Virus record (IMG/VR): IMGVR_UViG_3300008952_000003
Span: 1-64,000 of that record
DNA: 64,000 nucleotides
Source of the DNA: a virus
Strand: one strand, 5' to 3'
This document shows positions 22,310-31,371 of the stretch, one piece after another; the first letter of the stretch is position 1; every line of letters begins with the position of its first letter. Position numbers and translations under genes: made by a program. The notes under the pieces are model-generated. The model was not told the DNA's origin. It was given only the letters and a program-made list of their open reading frames with translations, and searched no databases.

Positions 22310-22433
22310 AAAGGTGGTATCAAGAACCATCAGGACGACTTACTGGGCAACCATCGCCGCAGCAGTTATTTTACATTTTGTTTACTATGGTATCTTACCG
22401 ATAGAAAATAACTCAAATAACTATAGTTCATAA
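22290..22433 (+). CDS. 47-aa membrane protein
   Basis: A GTG at 22290 inside the end of the previous gene opens a frame to TAA 22431-22433. The product has a basic N-terminus (RKKIFRKVVSRTIRTTY), one hydrophobic helix (WATIAAAVILHFVYYGIL) and a polar Asn-rich tail. Positive-inside charge and the overlap support a real small gene. The GTG start has only a weak ribosome site. Confidence 0.55.
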   Translation: MRKKIFRKVVSRTIRTTYWATIAAAVILHFVYYGILPIENNSNNYSS

Positions 22434-22444
22434 TAGTTACTAGT

Positions 22445-22726
22445 ATGAACTGGTTCTTATATGAAGTAACAGAAGATTTTTTAGATGAAGATGGCGAGAT
22501 AACACGATCGGGCCAATCCGGCGTAGGAGAGTGTTCTATGCAGCCAGGTATTATGGAGGCACCGTATGGAACCATGTACGTTGTGTCTGGCAAAGATATT
22601 AAATCATATTTTACAAAACACAACATAAGACACATTAATGCCCACAGTGTAAAGAGGGCCATTTTGGATTATTATTTTAGAAAAGAAGAACCACTCAAGG
22701 ATGAAGATGAATTCATCTTTGATTAA
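22445..22726 (+). CDS. Hypothetical acidic protein
   Basis: 93 aa. Beta-rich start (MNWFLYEVTEDFLDEDGE) and a middle with QPGIMEAPYGTMYVVSGKDIKSYF, then helical HINAHSVKRAILDYYF and an acidic end. No family recognised. It precedes a strong-RBS small membrane protein. Confidence 0.5.
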   Translation: MNWFLYEVTEDFLDEDGEITRSGQSGVGECSMQPGIMEAPYGTMYVVSGKDIKSYFTKHNIRHINAHSVKRAILDYYFRKEEPLKDEDEFIFD

Positions 22727-22756
22727 GGGCTCCACACAAGGAGCCAAGGAGGATAG

Positions 22757-22930
22757 ATGTTAGAATCAATTAAATATGCACTCGGTATTTTGTGGGACGC
22801 ATTTCGACAAGTGTTATCGGACCCCTTGAAGCATGCTGCCGATGCAGCTTATTGGATGCTAAGTCTCGGAGCAGCTACCTGGCTGATCTTGTTCACGGCT
22901 AACTTCGTATTGAGAATATTGGGTTTTTAA
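22757..22930 (+). CDS. 57-aa single-span membrane protein
   Basis: A perfect AAGGAGG site (22745-22751) precedes ATG 22757, and the frame ends at TAA 22928-22930. The first 35 residues are an amphipathic helix (LESIKYALGILWDAFRQV) and residues 36-55 a membrane helix (LGAATWLILFTANFVLRIL). A strong terminator follows at once. A holin or membrane-anchor role is possible; no direct evidence. Confidence 0.65.
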   Translation: MLESIKYALGILWDAFRQVLSDPLKHAADAAYWMLSLGAATWLILFTANFVLRILGF

Positions 22931-22951
22931 AAAAAGCCTTAAATAAAATTA

Positions 22952-22977
22952 AAAACCACCTCTCCTGGGGTGGTTTT
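22952..22977 (+). terminator. Rho-independent terminator
   Basis: AAAACCACCTC pairs with GGGGTGGTTTT over 11 bp (one G-T) around a TCCT loop, and the stem ends in a run of T. It lies between the small membrane protein and phoH. The A/T flanks make it likely to work in both directions. Confidence 0.85.
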
Positions 22978-23006
22978 CTAGTTTATTGATCTAGTTACTG
23001 GTGTCT

Positions 23007-24335
23007 ATGACGGAAAAGATTTATATAATTGATACTAGTGCCTGTTTGACTGATTTTCGATGCATATATCACTATGGAAAGAATAACATTGTTATCCCCA
23101 TGAAGGTCTTGGAAGAGATAGATAAGCATAAAAAGAGGCAAGATGCCGTCGGAACAAATGCTAGAAATATAATAAGAGAATTTGATCTCTTAAGAAGTCG
23201 AGGATCTCTACAAAATGGTGTCTCTCTTGGTGAAACTCTCGGAATCTTGAGGGTTTCTAGAATAGATGTCAAAGACATCCCACCAGATTTTAGTCAGTCA
23301 GATTCTGATCACATTATTATGACAGCCGCTATTAGCGAACAAAAGAAGAATCCCGATAAAAAGATAATTATTGTATCACGAGATATAAATATGCGGGTCA
23401 TGACAGACTCGCTGGGTATTTTATCAGAGGATTATATTGAGAATCAAATCATAGGAGCGCAATCTGATTTATATACCGGATTTGATACCATCGAGGTATC
23501 TGACTCTGATATAGATGAGGTGTATTCCAATAACCTGTTCCCAGAAAACCTTAAATATATGGAGATACACAATAATCAATCAGTCATGCTAACTTCAGAA
23601 ATTAATGAAAAAAAATCAGTCTTATGTCGCTATCGTAATGGAAAATTTAGAAAAGTATTTGATTTGAATAAGAAGGGGGTATGGGGAATTAAGCCAAGAA
23701 ATAAGGAGCAAGTTTTCGCCCTTGATTTGTTGCTGGACTCGAAGGTCCCCCTTGTGACTCTAGTCGGACGCGCTGGAAGCGGTAAAACGCTTATGGCTAT
23801 CGCAGCAGGAATAGCACAAACCATCAACGATCCATTCAAAACAAATGATGAGCCAATGTATAAAAAATTAGTAATCTCAAGGCCGATACAGCCAATGGGT
23901 AATGATATTGGATATCTTCCTGGCACCATGGAAGAGAAAATGCACCCATGGTTGATGCCAATACAAGATAACTTGCAATATATTCTTGGGAACGATAAAG
24001 CAACCCTAGAGGAGTATATGGAGAAAGGAATCATAGAGGTAGAAGCTCTTACTTATATTAGAGGCAGATCAATATCTAACGCTTATATTATAATTGACGA
24101 AGCCCAAAATCTCTCCTTGCATGAAATAAAAACAATACTGACCCGCGTCGGAGAAAATACAAAGATAGTTCTGACTGGCGATATTGATCAGATTGATAAT
24201 ATGTTTCTTGATGAAACTTCGAATGGCCTTGTTCATATTGTGGAGAATTTTAAAACATACGATATATCTGGCCACATAACTTTGTCAAAAGGCGAGCGGT
24301 CAGCACTTGCCACCCTCGCTTCTGAGATATTGTAG
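23007..24335 (+). CDS. phoH: PIN domain-PhoH ATPase fusion
   Basis: 442 aa from ATG 23007 (an in-frame GTG at 23001 is possible). The N-terminal PIN nuclease domain has IIDTSACL with D9 and later acidic residues (QSDSDHIIMTAA, SRDINMR). The C-terminal PhoH domain has Walker A GRAGSGKT (254-261), the family signature GYLPGTMEEKMHPW, EALTYIRGRS, Walker B IIIDEAQN (D364-E365) and LTGDIDQID. PIN-PhoH (PhoH2/YlaK) proteins are thought to be RNA helicase-nucleases; phoH is a frequent gene in marine phages. It follows a terminator and so has its own transcript. Confidence 0.88.
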   Translation: MTEKIYIIDTSACLTDFRCIYHYGKNNIVIPMKVLEEIDKHKKRQDAVGTNARNIIREFDLLRSRGSLQNGVSLGETLGILRVSRIDVKDIPPDFSQSDSDHIIMTAAISEQKKNPDKKIIIVSRDINMRVMTDSLGILSEDYIENQIIGAQSDLYTGFDTIEVSDSDIDEVYSNNLFPENLKYMEIHNNQSVMLTSEINEKKSVLCRYRNGKFRKVFDLNKKGVWGIKPRNKEQVFALDLLLDSKVPLVTLVGRAGSGKTLMAIAAGIAQTINDPFKTNDEPMYKKLVISRPIQPMGNDIGYLPGTMEEKMHPWLMPIQDNLQYILGNDKATLEEYMEKGIIEVEALTYIRGRSISNAYIIIDEAQNLSLHEIKTILTRVGENTKIVLTGDIDQIDNMFLDETSNGLVHIVENFKTYDISGHITLSKGERSALATLASEIL

Positions 24336-24343
24336 TTTTTTTC

Positions 24344-24372
24344 TTGACAATTTTGATATTATAGGTTATAAT
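24344..24372 (+). promoter_or_regulatory. Perfect-consensus sigma70 promoter
   Basis: TTGACA at 24344-24349, 17-bp spacer and TATAAT at 24367-24372, both hexamers exact. It sits in the gap after phoH and probably drives the genes from 24402 through the nuclease at 25720 and perhaps into the glycan cluster. Confidence 0.88.
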
Positions 24373-24401
24373 TACTATATTGTTATGTTTAGGAGTATGT
24401 C

Positions 24402-24662
24402 ATGACTACGAGAGAAGAGATTGAAAGTGGGATATTAAATCAAATAGTTGTTTCAGATAGCGGGATGAGAGAATTAATAGTAGAATATATTGGAAATAAA
24501 CTAAATCCAGAAAATGATGAAGTGACACTGGAAATGATAATAGGTGTCTTAGCTGAAGAATTTCCGGAGATTGTTCTCGCCATTGCAGAAGAAAACTTTC
24601 TTAGGGGATATTCTGCGGGACTTGATGATGTATCTGCCCTGGATATTCAAGAGATAAAATAA
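24402..24662 (+). CDS. Hypothetical acidic protein
   Basis: 86 aa with TAGGAG before ATG. Mostly helical: TREEIESGILNQIV, GMRELIVEYIGNKL, LEMIIGVLAEEFPEIVLAIAEENFLRGY. No motif or family seen. First gene after a consensus promoter, so probably early-expressed. Confidence 0.5.
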   Translation: MTTREEIESGILNQIVVSDSGMRELIVEYIGNKLNPENDEVTLEMIIGVLAEEFPEIVLAIAEENFLRGYSAGLDDVSALDIQEIK

Positions 24663-24663
24663 A

Positions 24664-25356
24664 ATGTATAATCTAGATTATTTAAAAAAATCAAACCGGG
24701 AGGCGAAAGAGCAGCAAGCAGAATATGATATGGGCGGCTCCATTCAGATTTTCATAAAAGACAAAATTGAAAGCAATATTGACGTCGAAGATGTAGTGTC
24801 AAAAATAAGCACTTCAATACCACCCCACTTACTTAGGGAGATTGATGTAATCTATATAGGTATGTTTGAGGAATTCGAGAAAATGGACACAAACGCGATG
24901 TACAAAGATGGCGCTATATACGTCAGCAATGAACAGGAAGATGAGCAAGATCTGATTGATGATATATGCCACGAAATAGCTCACTCCTTAGAGTCTCCGT
25001 ATGGCGATATTTTATATGCCGACGGCGCCCTGGAACATGAATTTTTATTAAAAAGAAAGAGATTATATAACATCTTAGAAGCCGAGGGAGAGAATCCATC
25101 GCTTGCTCTTTTTGAGGACCCAGATTATAATTATGAGTTAGATAAATATTTGTACGAAGAGATAGGATACGACAAACTTAATTTGATAGCAGCATCTTAT
25201 GGACTGTTTACTTCAGCATATTGTGCTACCGCCTTGAGGGAATATTTTGCCAATGGTTTCGAATATTATTTTTTAGATGATAGACAATATCTAGGTGAGA
25301 TCTGCCCAGTATTATATAAAAAAATAAAGGAAATTTACGAAAATGATACGCAATGA
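24664..25356 (+). CDS. HExxH metallopeptidase-like protein
   Basis: 230 aa, one base after the previous stop. The zinc motif CHEIAHSLES (H103-E104-x-x-H107) is followed after about 20 residues by ALEHEFLLKRKRL, and later ALREYFANGFEYYF, a layout seen in phage-encoded gluzincin-like domains. A strand-loop before it (GAIYVSNEQEDEQDLIDD) matches the usual edge strand. The substrate is unknown; it is not related by obvious sequence to the 11699 protein beyond the motif. Confidence 0.62.
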   Translation: MYNLDYLKKSNREAKEQQAEYDMGGSIQIFIKDKIESNIDVEDVVSKISTSIPPHLLREIDVIYIGMFEEFEKMDTNAMYKDGAIYVSNEQEDEQDLIDDICHEIAHSLESPYGDILYADGALEHEFLLKRKRLYNILEAEGENPSLALFEDPDYNYELDKYLYEEIGYDKLNLIAASYGLFTSAYCATALREYFANGFEYYFLDDRQYLGEICPVLYKKIKEIYENDTQ

Positions 25357-25720
25357 AAATGTAGAGATAGAAAATGGTAAAGTGAGAGTTACAGTAGAAC
25401 TTAAAAAATATTGTAACAGGAATAACAAAAAGGTCGTTACATGTAAAACAAAAGATGTTGAATCTGCCTTGACAGAAATGGGGATTGATTTTGGGAAGTG
25501 CGTAGAGTCTTCAAATCTATCAAATAAGCACCACAACTATTGTTCTGGTACTTGGATCTTTGAGAAGAAAGAAAAACCAAAAACAACAAAAAGAAAGAGT
25601 TATTCCAAATCGAAGGAAGAAAGTTCAAAAAAATCAGAAAAAACGCTTGACAAATCCGCTGAGGATGTTATAATAGTAGAGAACGTTAAACTAGATAACC
25701 TTTTATCCGAAGAGGGGTAA
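25343..25720 (+). CDS. Hypothetical protein
   Basis: 125 aa overlapping the previous gene by 14 bases. Beta-rich N-terminal half (VEIENGKVRVTVELKKY, TCKTKDVESALTE) with several Cys, then a Lys/Ser-rich linker (KPKTTKRKSYSKSKEES) and a short C-terminal helix. A consensus promoter lies inside its 3' part. No family recognised. Confidence 0.5.
   Translation: MIRNENVEIENGKVRVTVELKKYCNRNNKKVVTCKTKDVESALTEMGIDFGKCVESSNLSNKHHNYCSGTWIFEKKEKPKTTKRKSYSKSKEESSKKSEKTLDKSAEDVIIVENVKLDNLLSEEG
25647..25674 (+). promoter_or_regulatory. Internal sigma70-type promoter
   Basis: TTGACA at 25647-25652, 16-bp spacer and TATAAT at 25669-25674, inside the 3' end of the preceding gene and about 45 bases before the nuclease start at 25720. 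It may drive the nuclease and the glycan cluster. Confidence 0.7.
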
Positions 25721-26481
25721 TGCCACATATATCATTTTCAGAACTTAAGAATTGGACATTTTGTCCATTTTATCATAAGCTGACTTATATCGATAAAATT
25801 AGAGCATTTCTGGGAAATGAGTATACTGCTTTTGGCACAGCTATTCACACTGTTTGTGAGAGCAAGCTTCTCAAAAAGAATACGGATTCTTTTGAAGAGT
25901 TCAAAGCTGAGTTTATCAAGGAAATTTCAAACCTCCCAGAAGAAGTGGAGCTTAACGAAAAGCTCATCGTAGAAATGGGAAAGCAAGCAAAGAATATCAT
26001 CCCAAAAATCGAACCGGAATTTGAAAATTATTTTGGTAATTGTGAGATTGTTTCGACAGAGGAACAATTGATGGAGCCACTGGAAGATACTGGATATAAT
26101 TTTAAAGGATATATCGATGCGGTAGTAAAGACTGAAGATGGGAAATACCACATCATCGATTGGAAATCTTGTTCTTGGGGCTGGGATTCCAGAAGGCGTT
26201 CCGATCCGATGGTGACATATCAACTTACTTTGTATAAAATCTTTTTCGCACAAAAGCACGGATTAGATTTGTCTGATATCGAGACTCACTTCGCACTATT
26301 GAAGAGGACTGCGAAAAAAGATCAAGTAGAGATATTCAGAGTTACTAGTGGGAACAAGAAGATGCAAAATGCTAAAAGCCTATTGGATAAGGCGATTTAC
26401 AATATAGATAAAAAGAATTTCATAAAAGATAAGAGATCATGTGCTAAATGTGAATTTCACAAAACTAAGCACTGTCCCTAG
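25720..26481 (+). CDS. Cas4/RecB-like PD-(D/E)XK nuclease
   Basis: 253 aa starting in a TAATG overlap. The RecB-nuclease pattern is clear: SFSELKNWTFCPFYHK, GTAIHTVCE (helix with the His), GYIDAVVKT (Asp) and IIDWKSCS (D-x-K). Near the C-terminus CAKCEFHKTKHC and the early Cys of FCPF give the four cysteines of Cas4-type Fe-S nucleases. Such enzymes resect DNA ends in phage recombination. It is not linked to a CRISPR array or cas1 here. Confidence 0.82.
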   Translation: MPHISFSELKNWTFCPFYHKLTYIDKIRAFLGNEYTAFGTAIHTVCESKLLKKNTDSFEEFKAEFIKEISNLPEEVELNEKLIVEMGKQAKNIIPKIEPEFENYFGNCEIVSTEEQLMEPLEDTGYNFKGYIDAVVKTEDGKYHIIDWKSCSWGWDSRRRSDPMVTYQLTLYKIFFAQKHGLDLSDIETHFALLKRTAKKDQVEIFRVTSGNKKMQNAKSLLDKAIYNIDKKNFIKDKRSCAKCEFHKTKHCP

Positions 26482-26489
26482 AGGTGTGA

Positions 26490-27755
26490 ATGTCAGAAAC
26501 AGAAAAGAAGAAAATATTGGTCATCAGTGACCATCCGATGGCTCCATCCGGAGTAGGAACACAGACTAAATATGTTATTGAAGCCCTGATAAAGACAGGT
26601 CGATATAAATTTATCTGTCTTGGTGGCGCAATGAAGCACTCCAACTATAAGGCAATTAAAGTAGAGCCTTGGGGCTCTGACTGGATCATAGCACCAGTTA
26701 ATGGCTATGGAACACAAGAGGTTGTAAGATCACTGATACACCAGGAGAAGCCAGACTTGTTGTGGTTCATGACAGACCCCAGATTTTACGGGTGGCTGTG
26801 GGATATTGAAAATGAAATAAGGTGCAATGTCCCGATGTTATACTATCATGTGTGGGATAACTATCCATATCCAACATACAATAAAAGATTTTATGAGTCG
26901 ACAGATGTTATAGCTTCTATCTCGAAAGTTACTCACGATATCGTTAACAAGGTGGCCCCCGGAGTAGAGAATCACTATGTTCCCCATGCCGTTGATACGG
27001 AGTCGTTCTATCCATTTCCGGACGAGACCATCAAAGGAATAAAGAGGGAGCACTTTGGAGAGAACGATTCAAAAGTGACTTTCTTTTGGAACAACAGAAA
27101 TGCCAGGAGAAAGATGAGCGGCTCTCTTATTTTTTGGTTTAATGAATTCGCGAAAGAAGTGGGTCCAGATAATGTTCGCCTGATAATGCATACCGACCCA
27201 AAAGACCAGCATGGTCAAAATCTGGAAAAGATAATAAAGTCCTTGAATGCTGACGATGGCCGCATAATGTTGTCTACCAAGAAAGTATCTTCGAGGGATT
27301 TAGGAGCATTTTATAATATTGCTGATTGTACGGTCAATATTGCAGACGCCGAAGGTTTTGGGTTGGCTACGCTAGAATCTCTGTCGTGTGGGACACCAAT
27401 TATTGTTAGTATGACTGGCGGACTCCAAGAGCAAGTAACTGACGGAGAAGAGTGGTTCGGAGTAGGCATTGAGCCAGCCTCAAAAGCCGTAATAGGGTCT
27501 CAGGAGGTTCCATTTATTTATGAGGATCGGGTCTCGAAAGAGGATTTTATCACCGCATTAAAGAAGATATATAATATGACGAAAGAGGAGAGGAAGCTCT
27601 TGGGAATGAAGGGTCGCAACCATGTAACTAAGAACTATAATTTTTCCGAGTTCAATAAAAGATGGGTCGATTTGGTTGACTCTGTTATCGAAAAGCGTGG
27701 ATCTTGGAGTACGAGAAAGGGGTACCAACCTTGGGAGTTGAGAGAAATAAAATGA
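26490..27755 (+). CDS. Glycosyltransferase, GT4-type (GT-B fold)
   Basis: 421 aa with an AGAGGTG site. The N-terminal Rossmann domain starts KILVISDHPMAPSGVGTQTKY. The C-terminal donor-binding domain has FFWNNRNARRKM, then NIADAEGFGLATLESLSCGTPIIVS, the E-x7-E type signature of GT4 enzymes, and GLQEQVTDG. It would transfer a sugar from a nucleotide sugar in the cytoplasm. It opens the 12.8-kb glycan cluster; the next gene overlaps by four bases. Confidence 0.82.
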   Translation: MSETEKKKILVISDHPMAPSGVGTQTKYVIEALIKTGRYKFICLGGAMKHSNYKAIKVEPWGSDWIIAPVNGYGTQEVVRSLIHQEKPDLLWFMTDPRFYGWLWDIENEIRCNVPMLYYHVWDNYPYPTYNKRFYESTDVIASISKVTHDIVNKVAPGVENHYVPHAVDTESFYPFPDETIKGIKREHFGENDSKVTFFWNNRNARRKMSGSLIFWFNEFAKEVGPDNVRLIMHTDPKDQHGQNLEKIIKSLNADDGRIMLSTKKVSSRDLGAFYNIADCTVNIADAEGFGLATLESLSCGTPIIVSMTGGLQEQVTDGEEWFGVGIEPASKAVIGSQEVPFIYEDRVSKEDFITALKKIYNMTKEERKLLGMKGRNHVTKNYNFSEFNKRWVDLVDSVIEKRGSWSTRKGYQPWELREIK

Positions 27756-29020
27756 AACAAAAGATAGTCTTAAGGGGTCCGGTCTTATCTCAATCCGGAT
27801 ACGGTGAACAAGCTCGATTCGCCCTCAGATCACTCAGATCAAGGGAGGATATTTTTGATATTTATGTTATTCCAATTGCTTGGGGAAAAACTGGCTGGGT
27901 TAGTCTTGATAATGAGGAACGCCGCTGGCTCGACTCAGCCATAGCCAAGACGAATGTGTTTTTATCAAACAAGGGTACTTTTGATTTATCTCTGCAGGTC
28001 ACTATACCTAATGAGTGGGAGAAGATAGCGCCTATCAACATCGGGTACACTGCAGGAATTGAGACAACCAAAGTGGCCCCAATTTGGCTCCAAAAAGCAA
28101 ACGAAATGGATAAAATCATAGTTGTATCAAATCACGCAAAAGATGTATTTGAGAAAACAATTTACCAAGGAACAGATAAGAATACTGGCGCCCAAATAAC
28201 ATTGCGATGTTTTACTCCCATTGATGTGGTTAACTACCCAGTTCGTATTTTTGAGAAAGAAAAATTGAGACTCAAGTTGGATCATGATTTTAACTATCTC
28301 GCAGTCTCTCAGTGGGGCCCTAGAAAAAATTTAGACAACTTGATTAACTGGTTTATTGAAGAGAATTTCGATCAAGAAGTTGGGCTAGTTTTAAAGATTT
28401 CTACTAAAAATAATTCTTTGATGGATAGGAATAATACAGAGAATAGGCTTAAGCATCTTCTGGAAAAGCATAAAGATAGGAAATGCAAGGTTTATCTCCT
28501 CCATGGAGACTTGTCAGACGGCCAGATGACCTCTCTGTATCAAAATTCTAAAATCAAGTGCCTGATCTCAACCACTCATGGCGAGGGTTATGGCCTGCCA
28601 TTGTTCGAAGCAGCTTACAACGGAATTCCAGTCGTGGTCTCAGCGTGGTCCGGACATACTGATTTCTTATATATTCCAGATCCCAAAAGAGAGGGAAAAA
28701 AGAAGCCAATGTTCGCATCCGTGAACTATGAGTTAAAAGAGGTTCAAAAGTACGCAGTCTGGGAAGGCGTTATCCAGCCAGATTCACAGTGGTGTTATCC
28801 AGAAGAGGGCAGCTTTAAGAGGCGATTGAGAGAGGTTCGAACTCAGTATTCTCGCTTTAAGAGGAATGCGACTAAGCTGAAGAAGCATCTTATTGAGAAT
28901 TTTACAGAAGAGAAGCAATATGGTGAATTTGTTAGTGCGATTCCTGGCATTGATTCGAGTCCATTTGACGCAAAATCCTGGTTTGATGAGTTGAATAGTG
29001 ATATTAAAGAGGTAGAATGA
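27752..29020 (+). CDS. Glycosyltransferase, GT-B fold
   Basis: 422 aa from ATG 27752 (ATGA overlap). N-terminal GPVLSQSGYGEQARFALRSL resembles the GT4 opening loop; AVSQWGPRKNLDNLI starts the second domain, and TTHGEGYGLPLFEAAYNGIPVVVSAW is the donor-binding signature. A paralogue of the upstream enzyme in fold, with low visible identity. Probably a second sugar transfer in the same glycan. Confidence 0.82.
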   Translation: MKQKIVLRGPVLSQSGYGEQARFALRSLRSREDIFDIYVIPIAWGKTGWVSLDNEERRWLDSAIAKTNVFLSNKGTFDLSLQVTIPNEWEKIAPINIGYTAGIETTKVAPIWLQKANEMDKIIVVSNHAKDVFEKTIYQGTDKNTGAQITLRCFTPIDVVNYPVRIFEKEKLRLKLDHDFNYLAVSQWGPRKNLDNLINWFIEENFDQEVGLVLKISTKNNSLMDRNNTENRLKHLLEKHKDRKCKVYLLHGDLSDGQMTSLYQNSKIKCLISTTHGEGYGLPLFEAAYNGIPVVVSAWSGHTDFLYIPDPKREGKKKPMFASVNYELKEVQKYAVWEGVIQPDSQWCYPEEGSFKRRLREVRTQYSRFKRNATKLKKHLIENFTEEKQYGEFVSAIPGIDSSPFDAKSWFDELNSDIKEVE

Positions 29021-29856
29021 GCTTTGTATTTGTAGCAGACTTTTTTGCAGATGAAATATTGGGAGGAGGGGAACTAAACAATGAGGAATTGATCTCTCTT
29101 CTCTCTGTAGAATCATCAGTCATTAGGGTAAAAAGTACTGCAGCTACTTTGGACTTTTTGCGAGAACACAAAGAAAAACACTTTATCATATCTAATTTTA
29201 TCGGCCTTAAGGAAGAGTGCAAATCTTATTTATCAGAAGTGAAATACGTGATTTATGAACACGATCACAAATATATAAGATCAAGAAATCCTGCGATGTA
29301 TGAAGACTATTTAGCTCCGAAATCAGAAATCGTAAATTATGAATTTTATAAGAATGCCCAAGCAGTATTTTGTCAATCAGCTTTTCACGCTGAAATAGTT
29401 AGAAAAAATCTAGATTTAGAAAACATAGTAAACTTGGGTGGAAATCTGTGGTCTGAAGAGTCCCTAGAGAGGATGCTGGAATACTCCAAGAAGAAAAAAT
29501 TGAAAAAGTGTTCCATCATGGCATCGAACATAGAGCATAAAAATACTCGGGAAGCAGTTCAATATTGCGAATATAAGAGGATTCCTTATGAACTAATTCA
29601 CAGTTCTCCATATTACGAGTTCTTGGACAAACTGAGCAATAATCTTAAATTGGTGTTTTTCCCAAAGACTCCGGAAACACTATCGAGAATAGTCGTAGAA
29701 GCCAGAATGATGGACATGGGAGTGACCACAAACTCCAGAGTCGGAGCATCGAGTGAGGACTGGTTTGAGAAAAAGGGTGAAGAACTGATCAGTATTATGA
29801 GGTTGAAGCGACAAGAAATCTTAGAAAAAGTATTGGCGGCATTTGAAAATGAGTAA
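29017..29856 (+). CDS. Glycosyltransferase-like protein (GT-B, divergent)
   Basis: 279 aa overlapping upstream by four bases. The start SFVFVADFFADEILGGGELNNEELI has the glycine-rich loop of GT-B proteins, YVIYEHDHKYIRSRNP and AVFCQSAFHAEIV resemble GT4 acceptor-domain motifs, and FFPKTPETLSRIVVEARMM sits where the donor signature would be. It is shorter than usual and the E-x7-E motif is imperfect (PETLSRIVVE). Likely a glycosyltransferase but activity is uncertain. Confidence 0.62.
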   Translation: MSFVFVADFFADEILGGGELNNEELISLLSVESSVIRVKSTAATLDFLREHKEKHFIISNFIGLKEECKSYLSEVKYVIYEHDHKYIRSRNPAMYEDYLAPKSEIVNYEFYKNAQAVFCQSAFHAEIVRKNLDLENIVNLGGNLWSEESLERMLEYSKKKKLKKCSIMASNIEHKNTREAVQYCEYKRIPYELIHSSPYYEFLDKLSNNLKLVFFPKTPETLSRIVVEARMMDMGVTTNSRVGASSEDWFEKKGEELISIMRLKRQEILEKVLAAFENE

Positions 29857-30598
29857 CCATTTTAAAATTATTATTCCACTATATAACGTGGAAGAATGGA
29901 TAAAAATCTGCTTGAGATCTGTAAAAGCTCAGACCTATCAGGATTACCAATGTATCATAGTTGATGATATTTCTACAGATGGTAGTGCTGATGTTATAAA
30001 GAAAGAAATTGCGTCAGACGACCGCTTTCTGCTCGTTGAAAATAAAGAAAAGAAGTATGCCCTAAGAAATATTTACGAAGCCATAGAGCTATCAAATCCG
30101 GCCAAAGAAGACATAATTGTTACCTTAGATGGCGATGATTGGCTGGCTAGCCGCGATGTGCTATCAACATTGAATGATGTTTACTCTAAGAACGATTGTT
30201 GGATTACTTATGGTAGCTATGCAGAATATCCTTCTGGAAGAAGAGGCAAATTTTCAAAACAAATCCCACAGCATATCATAAATGAATCTTCTTATCGGAG
30301 AAATCCGTGGAGCGCCTCTCATTTGAGGACTTTCAAATATAAGCTTTGGAGTAAAATAGAAAGAGAAGATCTTTTAGATTCTGATGGAAATTTTTATGAA
30401 ATGGCTTGGGATCTGTCTTTTATGTTTCCTATGTTAGAGATGGCCGGCCCCAGAAGTCTCTATGTGCAAGATATTCTTTACAGTTATAATCTATCGAACC
30501 CGCTAAACGACCACAAAAAAGATCACTCCAAGCAGCTTAGACTCGAATCAGAGATAAGAAGAAAAAAGCCATACGACCCATGGAATGGGGTAGTATGA
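29849..30598 (+). CDS. Glycosyltransferase family 2 (GT-A)
   Basis: 249 aa from ATG 29849. Classic GT2 motifs: IIIPLYNVEEWIKICLRSVKAQTYQDYQCIIV shortened here to its ends, VDDISTDGS, and the metal-binding TLDGDDWL (DxD). A later W-rich acceptor region has MAWDLSFMFPMLEMAG. It transfers a sugar, probably with inversion, to a lipid- or protein-linked chain. The next gene starts within its stop codon. Confidence 0.85.
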   Translation: MSNHFKIIIPLYNVEEWIKICLRSVKAQTYQDYQCIIVDDISTDGSADVIKKEIASDDRFLLVENKEKKYALRNIYEAIELSNPAKEDIIVTLDGDDWLASRDVLSTLNDVYSKNDCWITYGSYAEYPSGRRGKFSKQIPQHIINESSYRRNPWSASHLRTFKYKLWSKIEREDLLDSDGNFYEMAWDLSFMFPMLEMAGPRSLYVQDILYSYNLSNPLNDHKKDHSKQLRLESEIRRKKPYDPWNGVV

Positions 30599-31371
30599 TA
30601 ACGGCATATCTTCAGGGTGGGCTTGGAAATCAAATGTTTCAGATTTCTGCGGCAGTAGCACTAGCTCTAAAAAATGACGACCAGGCTGTATTTGATGTGA
30701 GTAAGCATCACTTGCCACTGCAGGGCAGACGTTGTGAAAATTATGCAGATAATATTTTTAGAAATATTAAATTTGCAAATATACAAAATATAGAAAACAT
30801 ATATAATGAGCCATCCTTGAGTTATTCAAAGATTCCCTACAAGAATAATCTGCAAATACGAGGATACTTTCAGAGTGAGAAGTATTTTGTCAATCACGAG
30901 AAAGAAATAAGAAATCTGTTTGCCTCATCTTTGGAAATTGAAAAATATATTGACTCAAAATATGGGCACGACTTATCAAAAAGCAATATTACTTCAATTC
31001 ATATTCGAAGAGGAGACTATTTAAAATTTAGCGACACTCACCCGCCTTGTACAAAGGAGTATTATGCTGCTTGTTTTAGAGAGTTACCTTCCGATACTAC
31101 TTATCTTGTTTTTAGTGATGATCCCGTTTGGTGTGAAGGGAATTTTAAGTCTGATAGATTTAAAGTTATAAGCGGAGAAGAGGATTATATTGATCTTTAT
31201 TTGATGTCTAAGTGTCAAAACAACATCATTGCTAACAGCAGTTTTAGTTGGTGGGCAGCATGGCTCAATAACAATGAGAGCAAGAGGGTTTTCGCACCAA
31301 AAAGATGGTTCGGATCTTCCGGCCCAACTGATACGAGCGATATTATTCCAGGCGCCTGGGAGCTAAGATGA
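30595..31371 (+). CDS. GT11-type alpha-1,2-fucosyltransferase
   Basis: 258 aa from ATG 30595. GT11 motifs are in order: LQGGLGNQMFQISAAVAL at the start, GYFQSEKYF, SIHIRRGDYL (the HxRRGD GDP-fucose-binding motif), VFSDDPVWC and ANSSFSWWAAWLN. These enzymes transfer L-fucose from GDP-fucose to a galactose-type acceptor. The genes for GDP-fucose synthesis are 5 kb downstream in the same run, which makes the assignment coherent. Confidence 0.88.
   Translation: MITAYLQGGLGNQMFQISAAVALALKNDDQAVFDVSKHHLPLQGRRCENYADNIFRNIKFANIQNIENIYNEPSLSYSKIPYKNNLQIRGYFQSEKYFVNHEKEIRNLFASSLEIEKYIDSKYGHDLSKSNITSIHIRRGDYLKFSDTHPPCTKEYYAACFRELPSDTTYLVFSDDPVWCEGNFKSDRFKVISGEEDYIDLYLMSKCQNNIIANSSFSWWAAWLNNNESKRVFAPKRWFGSSGPTDTSDIIPGAWELR

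Noticed and set aside
25720-26481. Cas4 as evidence of a CRISPR system
   Set aside because: No cas1, cas2 or array in the window; Cas4-like nucleases are common stand-alone phage genes.
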